Assembly (NCBI GenBank): GCA_035564555.1
Contig: DATMTS010000096.1
Location: 1 to 36,651 of the forward strand
Direction: 5' to 3'
Source: DATMTS01 sp035564555
GTDB taxonomy: Bacteria > Actinomycetota > Actinomycetes > Actinomycetales > Microbacteriaceae
DNA: 36,651 nucleotides
The position numbers and the translations under genes are program-made. Positions within the stretch are counted from its first letter, which is position 1; every line of letters starts with the position of its first letter. The notes below the pieces were generated by a model that saw nothing but the letters and a program-made list of their open reading frames with translations, searched no databases and was not told the DNA's origin. This document shows positions 8,534-16,377 of the stretch, piece after piece.

Positions 8534-8538
8534 TCGCG

Positions 8539-9750
8539 GTGGCCCGCACGGTGCCCAAGACGAAGGAGCAGACGCTCGCCTGGTTGCGCACGATCTCCGG
8601 CGAGTTGGCGACGGCCACCTTGAAACGGCTCGAAGACACCCTGCCGTGGTACGGCGAGATGCCGCCAGGCCGCCGGTCGGCGGTCGGCCTCGTCGCCCAG
8701 GCGGGCATCACCTCGTTCATCTCCTGGTTCGACGACCCGCGATCGACCCCGTGGATCGCTGCAGACGTGTTCGGTGCCGCCCCTCGCGAGCTGCTGCGTT
8801 CGGTGAGCCTGCAACAGACCCTTCAGCTGATCCGCGTGACGGTCGAGGTCGTGGAAGAGCGCATCAAAGACGGGGGCGAACCGCTTCGTGAGGCGATCCT
8901 GCTGTACTCGCGCGACATCGCCTTCGCCGCCGCCGACGTCTACGCTCGAGCCGCCGAGGCCCGGGGTCTGTGGGATGCCCGGCTCGAGGCGCTCGTCGTG
9001 GACTCGATCCTGACCGGCGAGTACGACGATCAACTGCCCAGCCGTATCGCAGCGCTCGGCTGGCACGGTCACGGCGAGGTCAGCGTGCTCGTCGGCACCG
9101 CCCCGCCGATGCTCGATGTGGACCAGTTGCGCCGCACCGCCCGTCACATGTCGGCAGACGTGCTGATCGGCGTGCAAGGCTCGCGTCTGGTGCTCGTGAT
9201 CGGCCGGGCCAGGCCCAGCACCGACGACCGCGACGACGCCATCGGCGCAACCCCGCTCGTGGGCTTCATGGAGATCGCCGAGCAACTCGAACAGGGCTTC
9301 GGTGCGGGTTACCTCGTGCTCGGACCGGAAGTGCCCACGCTCGTCGACGCATCCAGGAGCGCCAAGGCCGCACTCGCTGGCTTCGCGGTGGCGCGGGCCT
9401 GGCGCAATTGCCCGCGTCCTGTGCATGCCGACGACCTGCTGCCGGAGCGCGCCTTCGCCGGCGACGCGCTCGCCCGGGCGACGCTCGTGCAGCGCATCTA
9501 CCGGCCTCTGCAGGCGCACTCCACCGAGTTACTCACGACGCTCTGGTGCTATCTCGACAACGGACGGTCCTTGGAGGCGACGGCACGCGAGCTGTTCGTG
9601 CACCCGAACACCGTGCGGTACAGGCTGAAGCGGGTCTCGGATGTGATCGGCTGGGATGCGACGGGGGCGCGCGAGGCGCTCGTGTTGCAGTCCGCGCTGA
9701 TCGTCGGCTCGATCAACGAACCCGACGGAACGCTGAAAAGGCGTCCATGA
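8539..9750 (+). CDS. fasR: PucR-type helix-turn-helix regulator, FasR-like (fatty acid synthesis)
   Basis: This 403-residue cytoplasmic regulator has an alpha-helical N-terminal half, a GGDEF-like/CdaR middle region and a C-terminal PucR-type HTH (about residues 340-395; TARELFVHPNTVRYRLKRVSDVIGW). In Streptomyces the PucR-type FasR (SCO2386) sits directly ahead of fabD-fabH-acpP-fabF and activates it; the gene order here is the same, which is the main basis for the name. It is not related to the TetR-type FasR of mycobacteria. GTG 8539 is five bases after the aceE stop, so it is likely expressed from the aceE promoter. Target site and effector are not visible. The 115-base gap to fabD would be the natural place for its binding site. 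Confidence 0.85.
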   Translation: MARTVPKTKEQTLAWLRTISGELATATLKRLEDTLPWYGEMPPGRRSAVGLVAQAGITSFISWFDDPRSTPWIAADVFGAAPRELLRSVSLQQTLQLIRVTVEVVEERIKDGGEPLREAILLYSRDIAFAAADVYARAAEARGLWDARLEALVVDSILTGEYDDQLPSRIAALGWHGHGEVSVLVGTAPPMLDVDQLRRTARHMSADVLIGVQGSRLVLVIGRARPSTDDRDDAIGATPLVGFMEIAEQLEQGFGAGYLVLGPEVPTLVDASRSAKAALAGFAVARAWRNCPRPVHADDLLPERAFAGDALARATLVQRIYRPLQAHSTELLTTLWCYLDNGRSLEATARELFVHPNTVRYRLKRVSDVIGWDATGAREALVLQSALIVGSINEPDGTLKRRP

Positions 9751-9865
9751 GACTCATCCAGCAGTGCACGGCCGCGTCTCACGTGTGCGACACAGACAAA
9801 CGATCCGCCGATAGTTGGTCGGATCTCGACACAGCCCCTCCGGGGGAGATTGGCAGACTGGTACG

Positions 9866-10780
9866 GTGATTGTCGTCGTATGCCCAGGTCAGGGCTCGCA
9901 AACCCCAGGGTTCCTCGAGCCGTGGCTGGCCGAACCCGCCTATCGTGAGCTCGTCGAGTCGTGCTCGCAGGCCGCCGGAATCGACCTCGTCGAGCACGGC
10001 ACGACTTCCGACGCCGACACGATCCGCGACACCGCGGTAGCGCAGCCGCTGATCGTAGCGGCCGGCTTGGTCACCCTGACCGCTCTGCGTGAGGCAGGTG
10101 CGTCGTTCGATGGCATCGCCGGCCACTCGGTCGGCGAGATCACGGCGGCAGTCGGCGCAGAGGTGCTCAGCGCAAGCGACGGGATGGCGTTCGTGGCCGA
10201 ACGAGCCAACGCGATGGCACAGGCGGCCGCGGCCGTTCCGACCGGCATGAGCGCGGTGCTCGGTGGAGACCCCGAAGAGGTCGTTGCTCACGTGCGAGAG
10301 TTCGGCTTGGAACCCGCCAACTACAACGGCGGCGGCCAGATCGTGGTCGCCGGAACCCTGGAGGAGCTCGCCCGTCTTGCCGAGCAGCCGTTGCGCGGCA
10401 CGCGCGTCGTTCCGCTTCAGGTCGCCGGCGCGTTCCACACCCGCTACATGGAACCGGCGCGCGAGCACCTGCAAACGCAGGCTTCCGCCTTCGTCGCGAC
10501 CGACCCGACGATCCCGCTCTGGACGAATCGGGATGGTTCGCGCGTCACCGATGGCGCGCTGTTCCTGCAGCTTCTGGTGGGCCAAGTGGCCTCACCGGTG
10601 CGCTGGGACCTTTGCATGGAATCGTTCACCGAGTCCGGAGTCACCGGTCTGATCGAACTCGCTCCGGCGGGCGCATTGGTCGGTCTGGCGAAGCGCGGCC
10701 TCAAGTCCGTACCGACGGTGGGCGTGCGGACTCCCGATGACCTGTCCGCTGCGCTCGAGCTGATCGCTCGAGCAGCGTGA
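9866..10780 (+). CDS. fabD: Malonyl-CoA:ACP transacylase
   Basis: This 304-residue enzyme moves malonyl from CoA to the ACP phosphopantetheine arm, supplying the extender unit for type II fatty acid synthesis. The acyltransferase motifs are intact: CPGQGSQ at the N-terminus, the nucleophile Ser88 in GHSVGE, and the catalytic histidine in GAFHTRYM (about residue 191). GTG 9866 is preferred over the upstream frame start because the protein then begins MIVVVCPGQGSQ as in relatives; the leader before it would be non-homologous. A purine-rich GGGGGAGA lies about 15 bases upstream. It is first gene of the fab cluster and is followed by fabH after 14 bases. Confidence 0.93.
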   Translation: MIVVVCPGQGSQTPGFLEPWLAEPAYRELVESCSQAAGIDLVEHGTTSDADTIRDTAVAQPLIVAAGLVTLTALREAGASFDGIAGHSVGEITAAVGAEVLSASDGMAFVAERANAMAQAAAAVPTGMSAVLGGDPEEVVAHVREFGLEPANYNGGGQIVVAGTLEELARLAEQPLRGTRVVPLQVAGAFHTRYMEPAREHLQTQASAFVATDPTIPLWTNRDGSRVTDGALFLQLLVGQVASPVRWDLCMESFTESGVTGLIELAPAGALVGLAKRGLKSVPTVGVRTPDDLSAALELIARAA

Positions 10781-10794
10781 GAAGAGGCCTCACC

Positions 10795-11793
10795 ATGACC
10801 GAACTCATCCAGGCATCCGGACCGCGATACACGCGCATCCTCGCCCTCGGTGCAGCCCGCGGCGACCTCAACGTTCCGAACGACGACCTGATCGGTCCGA
10901 TCAACTCGTCGGACGAATGGATCCGCCAGCGCACCGGCATCATCACCCGTACTCGTGCGTCGCACGACCTGCTCGCCGTCGACCTCGCCACCGACGCCGC
11001 CCGTGAGGCGATTCAGGCGTCCGGTGTTCCCCCGGAGCAGATCGACCTGGTGATCATCGCCACGATCAGCAACTCCCGGCAGACGCCCTCGATGTCCGCG
11101 GTCGTCGCCGATCGGGTCGGCGCCAACCCTGCCGCGGCGTACGACATGAACGCTGCCTGTGCCGGCTACGCGTACGCGGTGGCGCAGGCCGACGCGTTGA
11201 TCCGCGCCGGCGCTGCACAATACGCACTGGTGATCGGAGCCGAGAAGCTCAGCGACATCGTGGATCCCGCGGATCGCTCGATCTCATTCCTGCTCGGCGA
11301 CGGCGCCGGCGCCGCCGTGATCGGCCCGAGCGAGACACCGGGCATCGCCCCGACCGTCTGGGGTTCCGACGGTTCCAAAGCCGACGCCGTGGGCATGGAT
11401 GGGACGCTCACCGAGTACCGCGACGGCGAGGCCGCATGGCCCACATTGCGGCAGGAGGGTCAGACCGTGTTCCGCTGGGCCGTCTGGGACATGGCCAAGG
11501 TCGCCAAGAGGGCCCTCGACGTCGCCGGGATCACCGCCGACGACCTCGCCGCGTTCATCCCGCATCAGGCGAACATGCGCATCATCGACGAATTCGCCAA
11601 GCAGCTCAAACTGCCGCCGAACGTCGCAATAGCCCGAGACATCGAGACCACGGGCAACACGTCCGCCGCCTCGATCCCGCTCGCGGCGCACCGGCTGCTG
11701 CAGGAGCATCCGGAGCTCTCCGGCGGGCTCGCGTTGCAGATCGGCTTCGGCGCCGGGCTCGTGTTCGGGGCCCAGGTCGTCGTGCTGCCCTGA
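10795..11793 (+). CDS. fabH: Beta-ketoacyl-ACP synthase III
   Basis: This 332-residue condensing enzyme starts chain synthesis by joining an acyl-CoA primer to malonyl-ACP. In actinobacteria branched primers are commonly used, which would fit iso/anteiso lipids; primer choice here is inferred. The Cys-His-Asn triad is present: Cys122 in NAACAGY, the histidine in IPHQANMRI (about 258) and the asparagine in GNTSAAS (about 288). The substrate loop region and C-terminal GFGAGLVFGAQVV match the family. ATG 10795 has GAAGAGG seven bases upstream; an upstream in-frame GTG at 10777 would overlap the fabD stop and lacks a better ribosome site. Confidence 0.93.
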   Translation: MTELIQASGPRYTRILALGAARGDLNVPNDDLIGPINSSDEWIRQRTGIITRTRASHDLLAVDLATDAAREAIQASGVPPEQIDLVIIATISNSRQTPSMSAVVADRVGANPAAAYDMNAACAGYAYAVAQADALIRAGAAQYALVIGAEKLSDIVDPADRSISFLLGDGAGAAVIGPSETPGIAPTVWGSDGSKADAVGMDGTLTEYRDGEAAWPTLRQEGQTVFRWAVWDMAKVAKRALDVAGITADDLAAFIPHQANMRIIDEFAKQLKLPPNVAIARDIETTGNTSAASIPLAAHRLLQEHPELSGGLALQIGFGAGLVFGAQVVVLP

Positions 11794-11812
11794 TCGTCCC
11801 CCGACCGTTCAC

Positions 11813-11818
11813 TAGACT
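11813..11818 (+). promoter_or_regulatory. Possible internal -10 element for acpP
   Basis: TAGACT, a TANNNT match, lies in the 62-base gap between fabH and acpP, about 38 bases before the acpP ATG. ACP is needed in large excess over the enzymes, so an extra promoter here would make sense. No convincing -35 box is seen, so this is tentative. Confidence 0.35.
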
Positions 11819-11855
11819 GTTTCCGCCTCACCGAAAGAACCCAAGGAGAAGAACC

Positions 11856-12104
11856 ATGGCATTGTCCAACGAAGAAGTCCTCGCCGGCCTGGCCGAGCTG
11901 ATCAACGACGAGACCGGCATCGCGACCGACACCGTCGAGCTGGACAAGTCCTTCACCGACGACCTCGACATCGATTCGATCTCGATGATGACGATCGTTG
12001 TCAACGCCGAGGACAAGTTCGACGTCAAGATCCCCGACGAAGAGGTCAAGAACCTGAAGACCGTCGGTGACGCCGTCGACTTCATCGTCAAGGCTCAGGG
12101 TTAG
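11856..12104 (+). CDS. acpP: Acyl carrier protein
   Basis: This is an 82-residue acidic four-helix protein that carries growing acyl chains on a 4'-phosphopantetheine arm. The attachment serine is Ser41 in DLDIDSISMM, where the usual DSL reads DSI, a common actinobacterial variant. Helix III region KIPDEEVKNLKTVGDAVDFI matches the family. ATG 11856 has the strong site AAGGAGAAG seven bases upstream, the best ribosome site in the cluster, as expected for a highly abundant protein. It is followed by a long hairpin before fabF. Confidence 0.96.
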   Translation: MALSNEEVLAGLAELINDETGIATDTVELDKSFTDDLDIDSISMMTIVVNAEDKFDVKIPDEEVKNLKTVGDAVDFIVKAQG

Positions 12105-12139
12105 TCGCCGGCCGGTTCGCCCGTCGGCGCACCGGCCCA

Positions 12140-12196
12140 CCATGGTTTCCCGGCATCCGTCGGCGTCCACGCTAAGCGGATGCCGGGAAGCCCTGG
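12140..12196 (+). promoter_or_regulatory. Long hairpin between acpP and fabF
   Basis: TTCCCGGCATCCG (12147-12159) and CGGATGCCGGGAA (12177-12189) form a perfect 13-pair stem. It extends outward to 12140 and 12196 with one G-U pair and one mismatch, giving about 20 pairs around a 17-base loop. It sits 35 bases after the acpP stop and 30 before fabF. No T tract follows, so it is probably not a simple terminator; an mRNA-stabilising or processing structure that separates acpP levels from fabF is a reasonable reading. Confidence 0.6.
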
Positions 12197-12226
12197 GCAC
12201 CAATCGCAACGACACGAAAGCGCGAA

Positions 12227-13465
12227 ATGACCAAGAAGATCGTCGTCACCGGAATCGGTGCAACGAGCCCCCTGGGCGGAACCGCCCAAGACTCGTGGCG
12301 AGCGTTGCTGGCGGGCGAGTCCGGAACGCACACGCTCGAACACGAGTGGGTGGAGAAGTACGGCCTGCCCGTGCATTTCGCCGCCGAGGCGAAGGTGCGT
12401 CCGGGTGAAGTGCTCGATCGCGTCGAGCTGAGGCGTCTCGACCCGGTGAGCCAGTTCTCGCTGATCGCGGCCCGTGAGGCGTGGGCGGACGCCGGCAGTC
12501 CCGAAGTGGAGCCCGAGCGCCTTCTCGTCGATTGGGCCACCGGCATCGGCGGCGTCTGGACGCTGCTGGATGCCTGGGACACGCTGCGCGAGCGCGGCCC
12601 GCGCCGCGTTCTGCCCATGACCGTGCCGATGCTGATGCCGAACGGCGCGGCTGCGGCGATCGAAATGGCTCTCGGCGTGCGCGGCGGAGCACGCACCGTG
12701 GTCTCGGCCTGCGCCTCCAGCACCGAATCCCTCGCGAACGCCTACGATCACTTACAGGCGGGCCTCGCCGACATCGTCATCGCAGGCGGCGGCGAGTCTG
12801 CCGTGCACCCCATCACCGTCGCCGCCTTCGCCAACATGCAGGCCTTGTCGAAGCGCAACGACTCGCCAGAAACAGCATCCCGCCCCTACGACGTCAGTCG
12901 CGACGGCTTCGTCATGGGCGAAGGCGCGGCGGCGCTCGTCCTGGAGACCGAAGAGCACGCCAAGGCGCGCGGCGCGAAAATCTACGCCGAGGTTGCCGGC
13001 GGCGCCGTGACGAGCGACTCGTACCACATCACGGCGAACGACCCGGAGGGCGGCGCCGCTGCCCGCGCGATGGTCGGGGCGGTCGAGCAGGCGGGCGGTT
13101 CGCTGCGCGACGTCGTGCACGTCAACGCGCACGCCACCAGCACTCCGGTCGGCGACATCGCGGAGTACAACGCGTTGCGCCGCACCTTCGGCGATCATCT
13201 CGACAGCATCGCGGTGACCGCGACGAAGGCCTCCACCGGGCACCTGCTCGGTGGAACCGGTGCACTCGAGGCGATGTTCACCATCCTCGCCCTGCACGAG
13301 CGCACCGCGCCCCCGACGATCAATCTCACCGAACAGGATCCCGAGATCCAACTCGACATCGTGACCTCACCGCGGGAGTTGCCGCCGGGCGACCTGCTGG
13401 CGATCAGCAACTCGTTCGGTTTCGGCGGCCACAACGCCGTCGTCGCCTTCCGCACGGCGAGCTAG
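12227..13465 (+). CDS. fabF: Beta-ketoacyl-ACP synthase II
   Basis: This 412-residue condensing enzyme elongates acyl-ACP with malonyl-ACP. The Cys-His-His triad and supporting lysine are present: Cys162 in VSACASST, His in NAHATSTPVGD (about residue 303), Lys and His in TKASTGHLLGGTG (about 333-338). The C-terminal NSFGFGGHNAVV is typical. Length is normal. ATG 12227 follows a CGAAAGCG stretch with only a weak ribosome site. It is the last gene of the fab cluster and is closed by a strong terminator 36 bases downstream. No fabG or fabA/Z is present, so the reductase and dehydratase steps are encoded elsewhere. Confidence 0.95.
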   Translation: MTKKIVVTGIGATSPLGGTAQDSWRALLAGESGTHTLEHEWVEKYGLPVHFAAEAKVRPGEVLDRVELRRLDPVSQFSLIAAREAWADAGSPEVEPERLLVDWATGIGGVWTLLDAWDTLRERGPRRVLPMTVPMLMPNGAAAAIEMALGVRGGARTVVSACASSTESLANAYDHLQAGLADIVIAGGGESAVHPITVAAFANMQALSKRNDSPETASRPYDVSRDGFVMGEGAAALVLETEEHAKARGAKIYAEVAGGAVTSDSYHITANDPEGGAAARAMVGAVEQAGGSLRDVVHVNAHATSTPVGDIAEYNALRRTFGDHLDSIAVTATKASTGHLLGGTGALEAMFTILALHERTAPPTINLTEQDPEIQLDIVTSPRELPPGDLLAISNSFGFGGHNAVVAFRTAS

Positions 13466-13500
13466 CACCCCGATCGCGCGCACGCAAACGATCCACACAG

Positions 13501-13546
13501 CGAAGAGCCCCACCGGGAAGCCATCCGGCGGGGCTCTTCGCTTTTT
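13501..13546 (+). terminator. Intrinsic terminator of the fab cluster
   Basis: CGAAGAGCCCCACCGG (13501-13516) pairs with CCGGCGGGGCTCTTCG (13525-13540) with one mismatch, around an eight-base loop, and is followed by CTTTTT. This is a textbook rho-independent terminator for fabF. The opposing DUF3145 gene ends at 13659, about 110 bases further right. Confidence 0.95.
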
Positions 13547-13658
13547 CGGTTGGACCGGTTGCGGCCGCTTCGTCTTCACGGATTCCGGGTACGTCGGCCG
13601 ATCTTCGGCCGACCCCTCCAACTCCCGCGCATGGCGCCGCTGGGCCGCATCCGGACGT

Positions 13659-14162
13659 CTACCCGACCTGGTGCAACCACACCACTCGGTTGTCGTCACT
13701 GGCATGCCGGAACGGCTCAAGCTCGTCGTCCCACGATTGCCCGAGTGCGAGCCGCAACTCGCGCTGAAGTTCCAGCGCATTGGAGCCCGCCAATTCCATG
13801 GCGTAACGCAGCCGGTCCTCGGGAACCACCAGATTCCCCGCTGTGTCGGTCTGGGCGTAGAAGATGCCCAACTCGGGCGTGTGAAGCCAGCGGGCCCCGT
13901 CTGTGCCGAGGCCGGCATCCTCGGTGACCTCGAACCGCAGGTGGTTCCAGCCGCGCAGCGCGGAGGCCATGATCGCCCCTGTACCGCGTGCGCCTTCCCA
14001 GTAGTATTCGGTGCGCAAAGAGCCGGGCAACACGGGCTGGGGTGCCCAGTCGAAATTGACCGCGCGCCCGATCGCGCGCCCTGCGGCCCACTCGACATGC
14101 GGGCACAGCGCGCGCGGAGAGGAATGCACGTAGAGCACCCCTCGAGCTGTCGGTGCCGACAT
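13659..14162 (-). CDS. DUF3145 family protein, function unknown
   Basis: This 167-residue soluble protein is a member of the actinobacterial DUF3145 family, recognised by its start TARGVLYVHSSPRALCPHVEWA, the central RTEYYWEGARGTGA and the WLHTPELG segment. No catalytic motif is assigned to the family. Its position beside the fatty acid cluster is one I recall from related genomes, but convergent orientation and the intervening terminator show it is not in the operon. Two ATG codons stand side by side (14165 and 14162); the second is chosen because GGAGG lies five bases upstream of it and only two bases from the first. Confidence 0.88.
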   Translation of the reverse strand: MSAPTARGVLYVHSSPRALCPHVEWAAGRAIGRAVNFDWAPQPVLPGSLRTEYYWEGARGTGAIMASALRGWNHLRFEVTEDAGLGTDGARWLHTPELGIFYAQTDTAGNLVVPEDRLRYAMELAGSNALELQRELRLALGQSWDDELEPFRHASDDNRVVWLHQVG

Positions 14163-14383
14163 CATTTCCTCCGTTCGATTGGACGTCTTCCCCTACGCCA
14201 AACGAACACTTCGCGACACCGTGTGAAGTTGTGGCGGACCAGCCGCTTTCTGCATTATGCCCTAGAGACGCACGGAATGACAAGGATGTGGTTCGGCCTG
14301 CCGAGAGTGGCCGAATCCGCTCCTGTCTCCTGCGTGGCGACTGTCGGCGTGCCGCGCTGACAAGAAGCCTGTTCTCGGTATAT

Positions 14384-14413
14384 CAATACTCCGTAGATAG
14401 TTACGCGGTATTG
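14384..14413. promoter_or_regulatory. Inverted repeat, probable PadR operator
   Basis: CAATACTCCG (14384-14393) and CGCGGTATTG (14404-14413) form an interrupted inverted repeat (CAATAC/GTATTG plus CG/CG) in an AT-rich patch 20 bases before the padR start. PadR-type repressors often control their own genes through such sites. The surrounding TATATC-TAGATAG stretch may hold the -10 box. Confidence 0.55.
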
Positions 14414-14433
14414 CTTTTCGAGTTGGGAGCGCC

Positions 14434-15063
14434 ATGTCCGTTCGCCAGAGCCTGCTTGCCATCCTGGACCAGGGGCCGTGCTATGGCTATCAACTGCGCA
14501 CCGAGTTCGACCGTCGCACCGGTTCGACCTGGCCGCTGAACGTCGGCCAGATCTACAACACGCTCGACCGCCTGGAACGCGACGGACTCGTGGCGAAGGC
14601 CGACACCGACGAGCAGGGTCACGTGTACTACGCCATCACGAGTGCCGGTCGGGCAGAAGTCGCGGAGTGGCTCGGTTCGCCTGTCTCGCGTGGCCCGAGC
14701 CCTGCGCGAGACGAGCTCGCGATCAAGCTCGCTGTTGCTGCGACGCTTCCCGGAATCGACATTGCCGAGGTGGTGCAGGTGCAGCGCGCGGCCAGTCTGC
14801 GAGGACTCCAGGATCTGACCCGCGCGAAACGGACGGCCGAGCATCCCTGCCGCGCCGAGGACCTCGCCGGGCTGCTCGTGCTCGACTCGCTGATCTTCAC
14901 GGCTGAGGCCGAGGTGCGCTGGTTGGATGATATCGAGGGCACGCTGCAGCGCGCCGCGGCCGACGGGGTGCACGGTGCGCTGCCGCTCGCGACTGACGCA
15001 CCCAAGCGGGGTCGGCCCGTGAAGGCGGCGGTCGCAGAGGCGGGAACGGCGGTTACGCGATGA
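14434..15063 (+). CDS. PadR-family transcriptional regulator
   Basis: This 209-residue protein has an N-terminal PadR winged helix (residues about 5-80; SLLAILDQGPCYGYQLRTEFDRR then VGQIYNTLDRLERDGLV) and a C-terminal helical PadR2-like dimerisation region (about 95-175). PadR proteins with this long C-terminal domain usually repress an adjacent ABC-type multidrug or lipoprotein transporter. Here the next frame overlaps the stop codon (ATGA at 15060), as expected for a coupled transporter gene, but only a short non-homologous frame follows. ATG 14434 has GGGAG six bases upstream. An inverted repeat just upstream supports autoregulation. The last about 20 basic residues look unstructured. Confidence 0.88.
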   Translation: MSVRQSLLAILDQGPCYGYQLRTEFDRRTGSTWPLNVGQIYNTLDRLERDGLVAKADTDEQGHVYYAITSAGRAEVAEWLGSPVSRGPSPARDELAIKLAVAATLPGIDIAEVVQVQRAASLRGLQDLTRAKRTAEHPCRAEDLAGLLVLDSLIFTAEAEVRWLDDIEGTLQRAAADGVHGALPLATDAPKRGRPVKAAVAEAGTAVTR

Positions 15064-15320
15064 GAACCGAAGGCCAGGCACCGGCGGGCGAGTTGCGCCC
15101 GGACGGCGTCGCGATGACGACGGTCGGGACCCGTGCTGGGCTCAATGGTCGGCCTGATCGAGGCGATTGCATTGACATTGCCCGGCTCGATGGTCACGCC
15201 CAGCCCACGCCGGCTGCAGATCGTGGCCCTGCAGTGGTGCTGCGGCTGAGAATCGGAGGTATCGTTTGGTTCGTTCCGGGGCGACGACGTCGCTCAGAGC
15301 CTCGTATCTTCATCGACTAG
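15060..15320 (+). pseudogene. Short decayed frame behind padR, possible remnant of an ABC transporter ATPase
   Basis: An 86-codon frame starts in the ATGA overlap with padR but shows no coherent fold. Near 15240-15300, shifting the frame by one base gives LVRSGATTSLRAS, which resembles the N-terminus of MacB/LolD-type ATPases (the GSGAT...ALRDVSL region). No Walker A follows; the phosphoesterase gene begins almost at once. I read this as what is left after a deletion removed the transporter genes that normally follow such a PadR gene. The similarity is short and the call is weak; a small unrelated protein is the alternative. Confidence 0.35.
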
Positions 15321-15327
15321 GAACGGA

Positions 15328-15831
15328 GTGGGAGTGAAGCTCGTGCTGTTGTCAGACACGCACATTCCCACGCGCGCCCGGGACCTTCCCGCCATCCTCT
15401 GGCGAGCGATCGACGATGCCGACCTGGTGATCCACGCCGGGGACTGGGTGGATGCCGCAACGCTGGATGCGGTGCAGGCACGGTCACGGGAACTGATCGC
15501 CGTATACGGCAACAACGACGGGGAGGATCTGCGCTCCCGCCTGCCCGAGCTCACGCGGGCCGTGGTCGACGGGGTGCGAATCGCGGTGGTTCATGAAACG
15601 GGTGCGGCCGCGGGCAGGGAGCAGCGGATGGATGCCGCCTTCGGCGACGCCGACGTGCTGGTCTTCGGCCACAGCCATATTCCGTGGGACTCGGTTACGC
15701 GCGACGGGATGCGATTGCTCAACCCGGGCTCGCCTACGGACCGAAGGCGGCAGCCCGTGGCCACGTTCATGACCGGGGTCATCGACGACGGGGTGCTGCA
15801 CGACGTGACGTTGGTGCCTGTCGATGCCTAG
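15328..15831 (+). CDS. YfcE/MJ0936-type metallophosphoesterase
   Basis: This is a 167-residue calcineurin-like phosphoesterase with a two-metal centre. All signature blocks are present in order: SDTH (residues about 9-12), GDWVD (about 38), GNND (about 61), VVHETG (about 88) and GHSH (about 112). Small members of this group hydrolyse phosphodiesters or phosphomonoesters; the natural substrate is unknown. Blocks such as THIPTRARDLP suggest the actinobacterial YfcE-like subgroup. Start is either GTG 15328 or GTG 15334; both have purine-rich sites, and the second would give the common N-terminus MKLVLLSDTH. It is likely monocistronic, since an ECF-type promoter follows it. Confidence 0.85.
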   Translation: MGVKLVLLSDTHIPTRARDLPAILWRAIDDADLVIHAGDWVDAATLDAVQARSRELIAVYGNNDGEDLRSRLPELTRAVVDGVRIAVVHETGAAAGREQRMDAAFGDADVLVFGHSHIPWDSVTRDGMRLLNPGSPTDRRRQPVATFMTGVIDDGVLHDVTLVPVDA

Positions 15832-15867
15832 AGGAGCGGCATCCCGGTCGATAGGTTTGCAACCGGC

Positions 15868-15894
15868 TGTCGAAATCGCAGGGTACCGTTCGAC
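15868..15894 (+). promoter_or_regulatory. ECF-sigma (ECF42-type) promoter
   Basis: TGTCGA (15868-15873) and CGAC (15891-15894) are separated by 17 bases, about 65 bases upstream of the DGPF gene start. From memory, ECF42 sigma factors recognise a TGTCGA -35 element with a CGA/C-type -10 upstream of DGPF-protein genes. The position directly in front of the DGPF-sigma pair therefore suggests autoactivation. The match is by eye only. Confidence 0.6.
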
Positions 15895-15959
15895 GTCTAT
15901 GTAGCCGCACTGCATCGCGCCACACTGCACACGCGCGTCACACATCGAGGAGACGAACC

Positions 15960-16376
15960 ATGAAGTACATGCTCATTTTGAAGGCGAACGACGACTCGGA
16001 GGGCGGAGGGCTTCCCGACGATGCCGCGCTGGATGAGATGGGAGCCTTCAACGAGGAACTCATCAAGGCCGGCGTGCTGCTCGCAGGCGAGGGGCTCGAA
16101 CAGAGCGCGACCGGGGCACGCATCTCATACGACGGCGAAGATCGCGAGGTCACCGATGGGCCGTTCGCTGAGACGAAGGAGCTGATCGCGGGCTTCTGGA
16201 TTCTGCAGGTCGCCTCGCGCGACGAGGCGATCGAATGGGCTCGCCGCGCTCCCCTGCGTACCGGGCAGGTCGAGATCCGGCGGGTGTTCGAGATCGAGGA
16301 GTTCAACACCGCGAACGAGTACGTGCAGAAGGAAGCGGCCTGGCGCGAGGAACACGGCGAAGGACGCACCGCCTGA
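15960..16376 (+). CDS. YCII-related DGPF-domain protein
   Basis: This is a 138-residue small soluble protein with a YCII/dimeric ferredoxin-like fold. The diagnostic DGPF stretch is seen as REVTDGPFAETKELIAGFWI (about residues 60-80), with an N-terminal MKYMLILKAN strand. DGPF proteins are the standard genetic partners of ECF42 sigma factors; their biochemical role is not known. ATG 15960 has GAGGAGA eight bases upstream. The sigma gene starts one base after the stop codon, so the two are translationally and transcriptionally linked. Confidence 0.92.
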   Translation: MKYMLILKANDDSEGGGLPDDAALDEMGAFNEELIKAGVLLAGEGLEQSATGARISYDGEDREVTDGPFAETKELIAGFWILQVASRDEAIEWARRAPLRTGQVEIRRVFEIEEFNTANEYVQKEAAWREEHGEGRTA

Positions 16377-16377
16377 G

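Noticed and set aside
12481..13767. 428-codon frame overlapping fabF in another frame
   Set aside because: It is extremely Arg-rich, runs through the terminator and has no fold; fabF is clearly the gene.
14196..14226. Nested inverted repeats near the DUF3145 start (ACTTC...GAAGT)
   Set aside because: The pairs are short and overlap in several ways; no clear operator can be defined.
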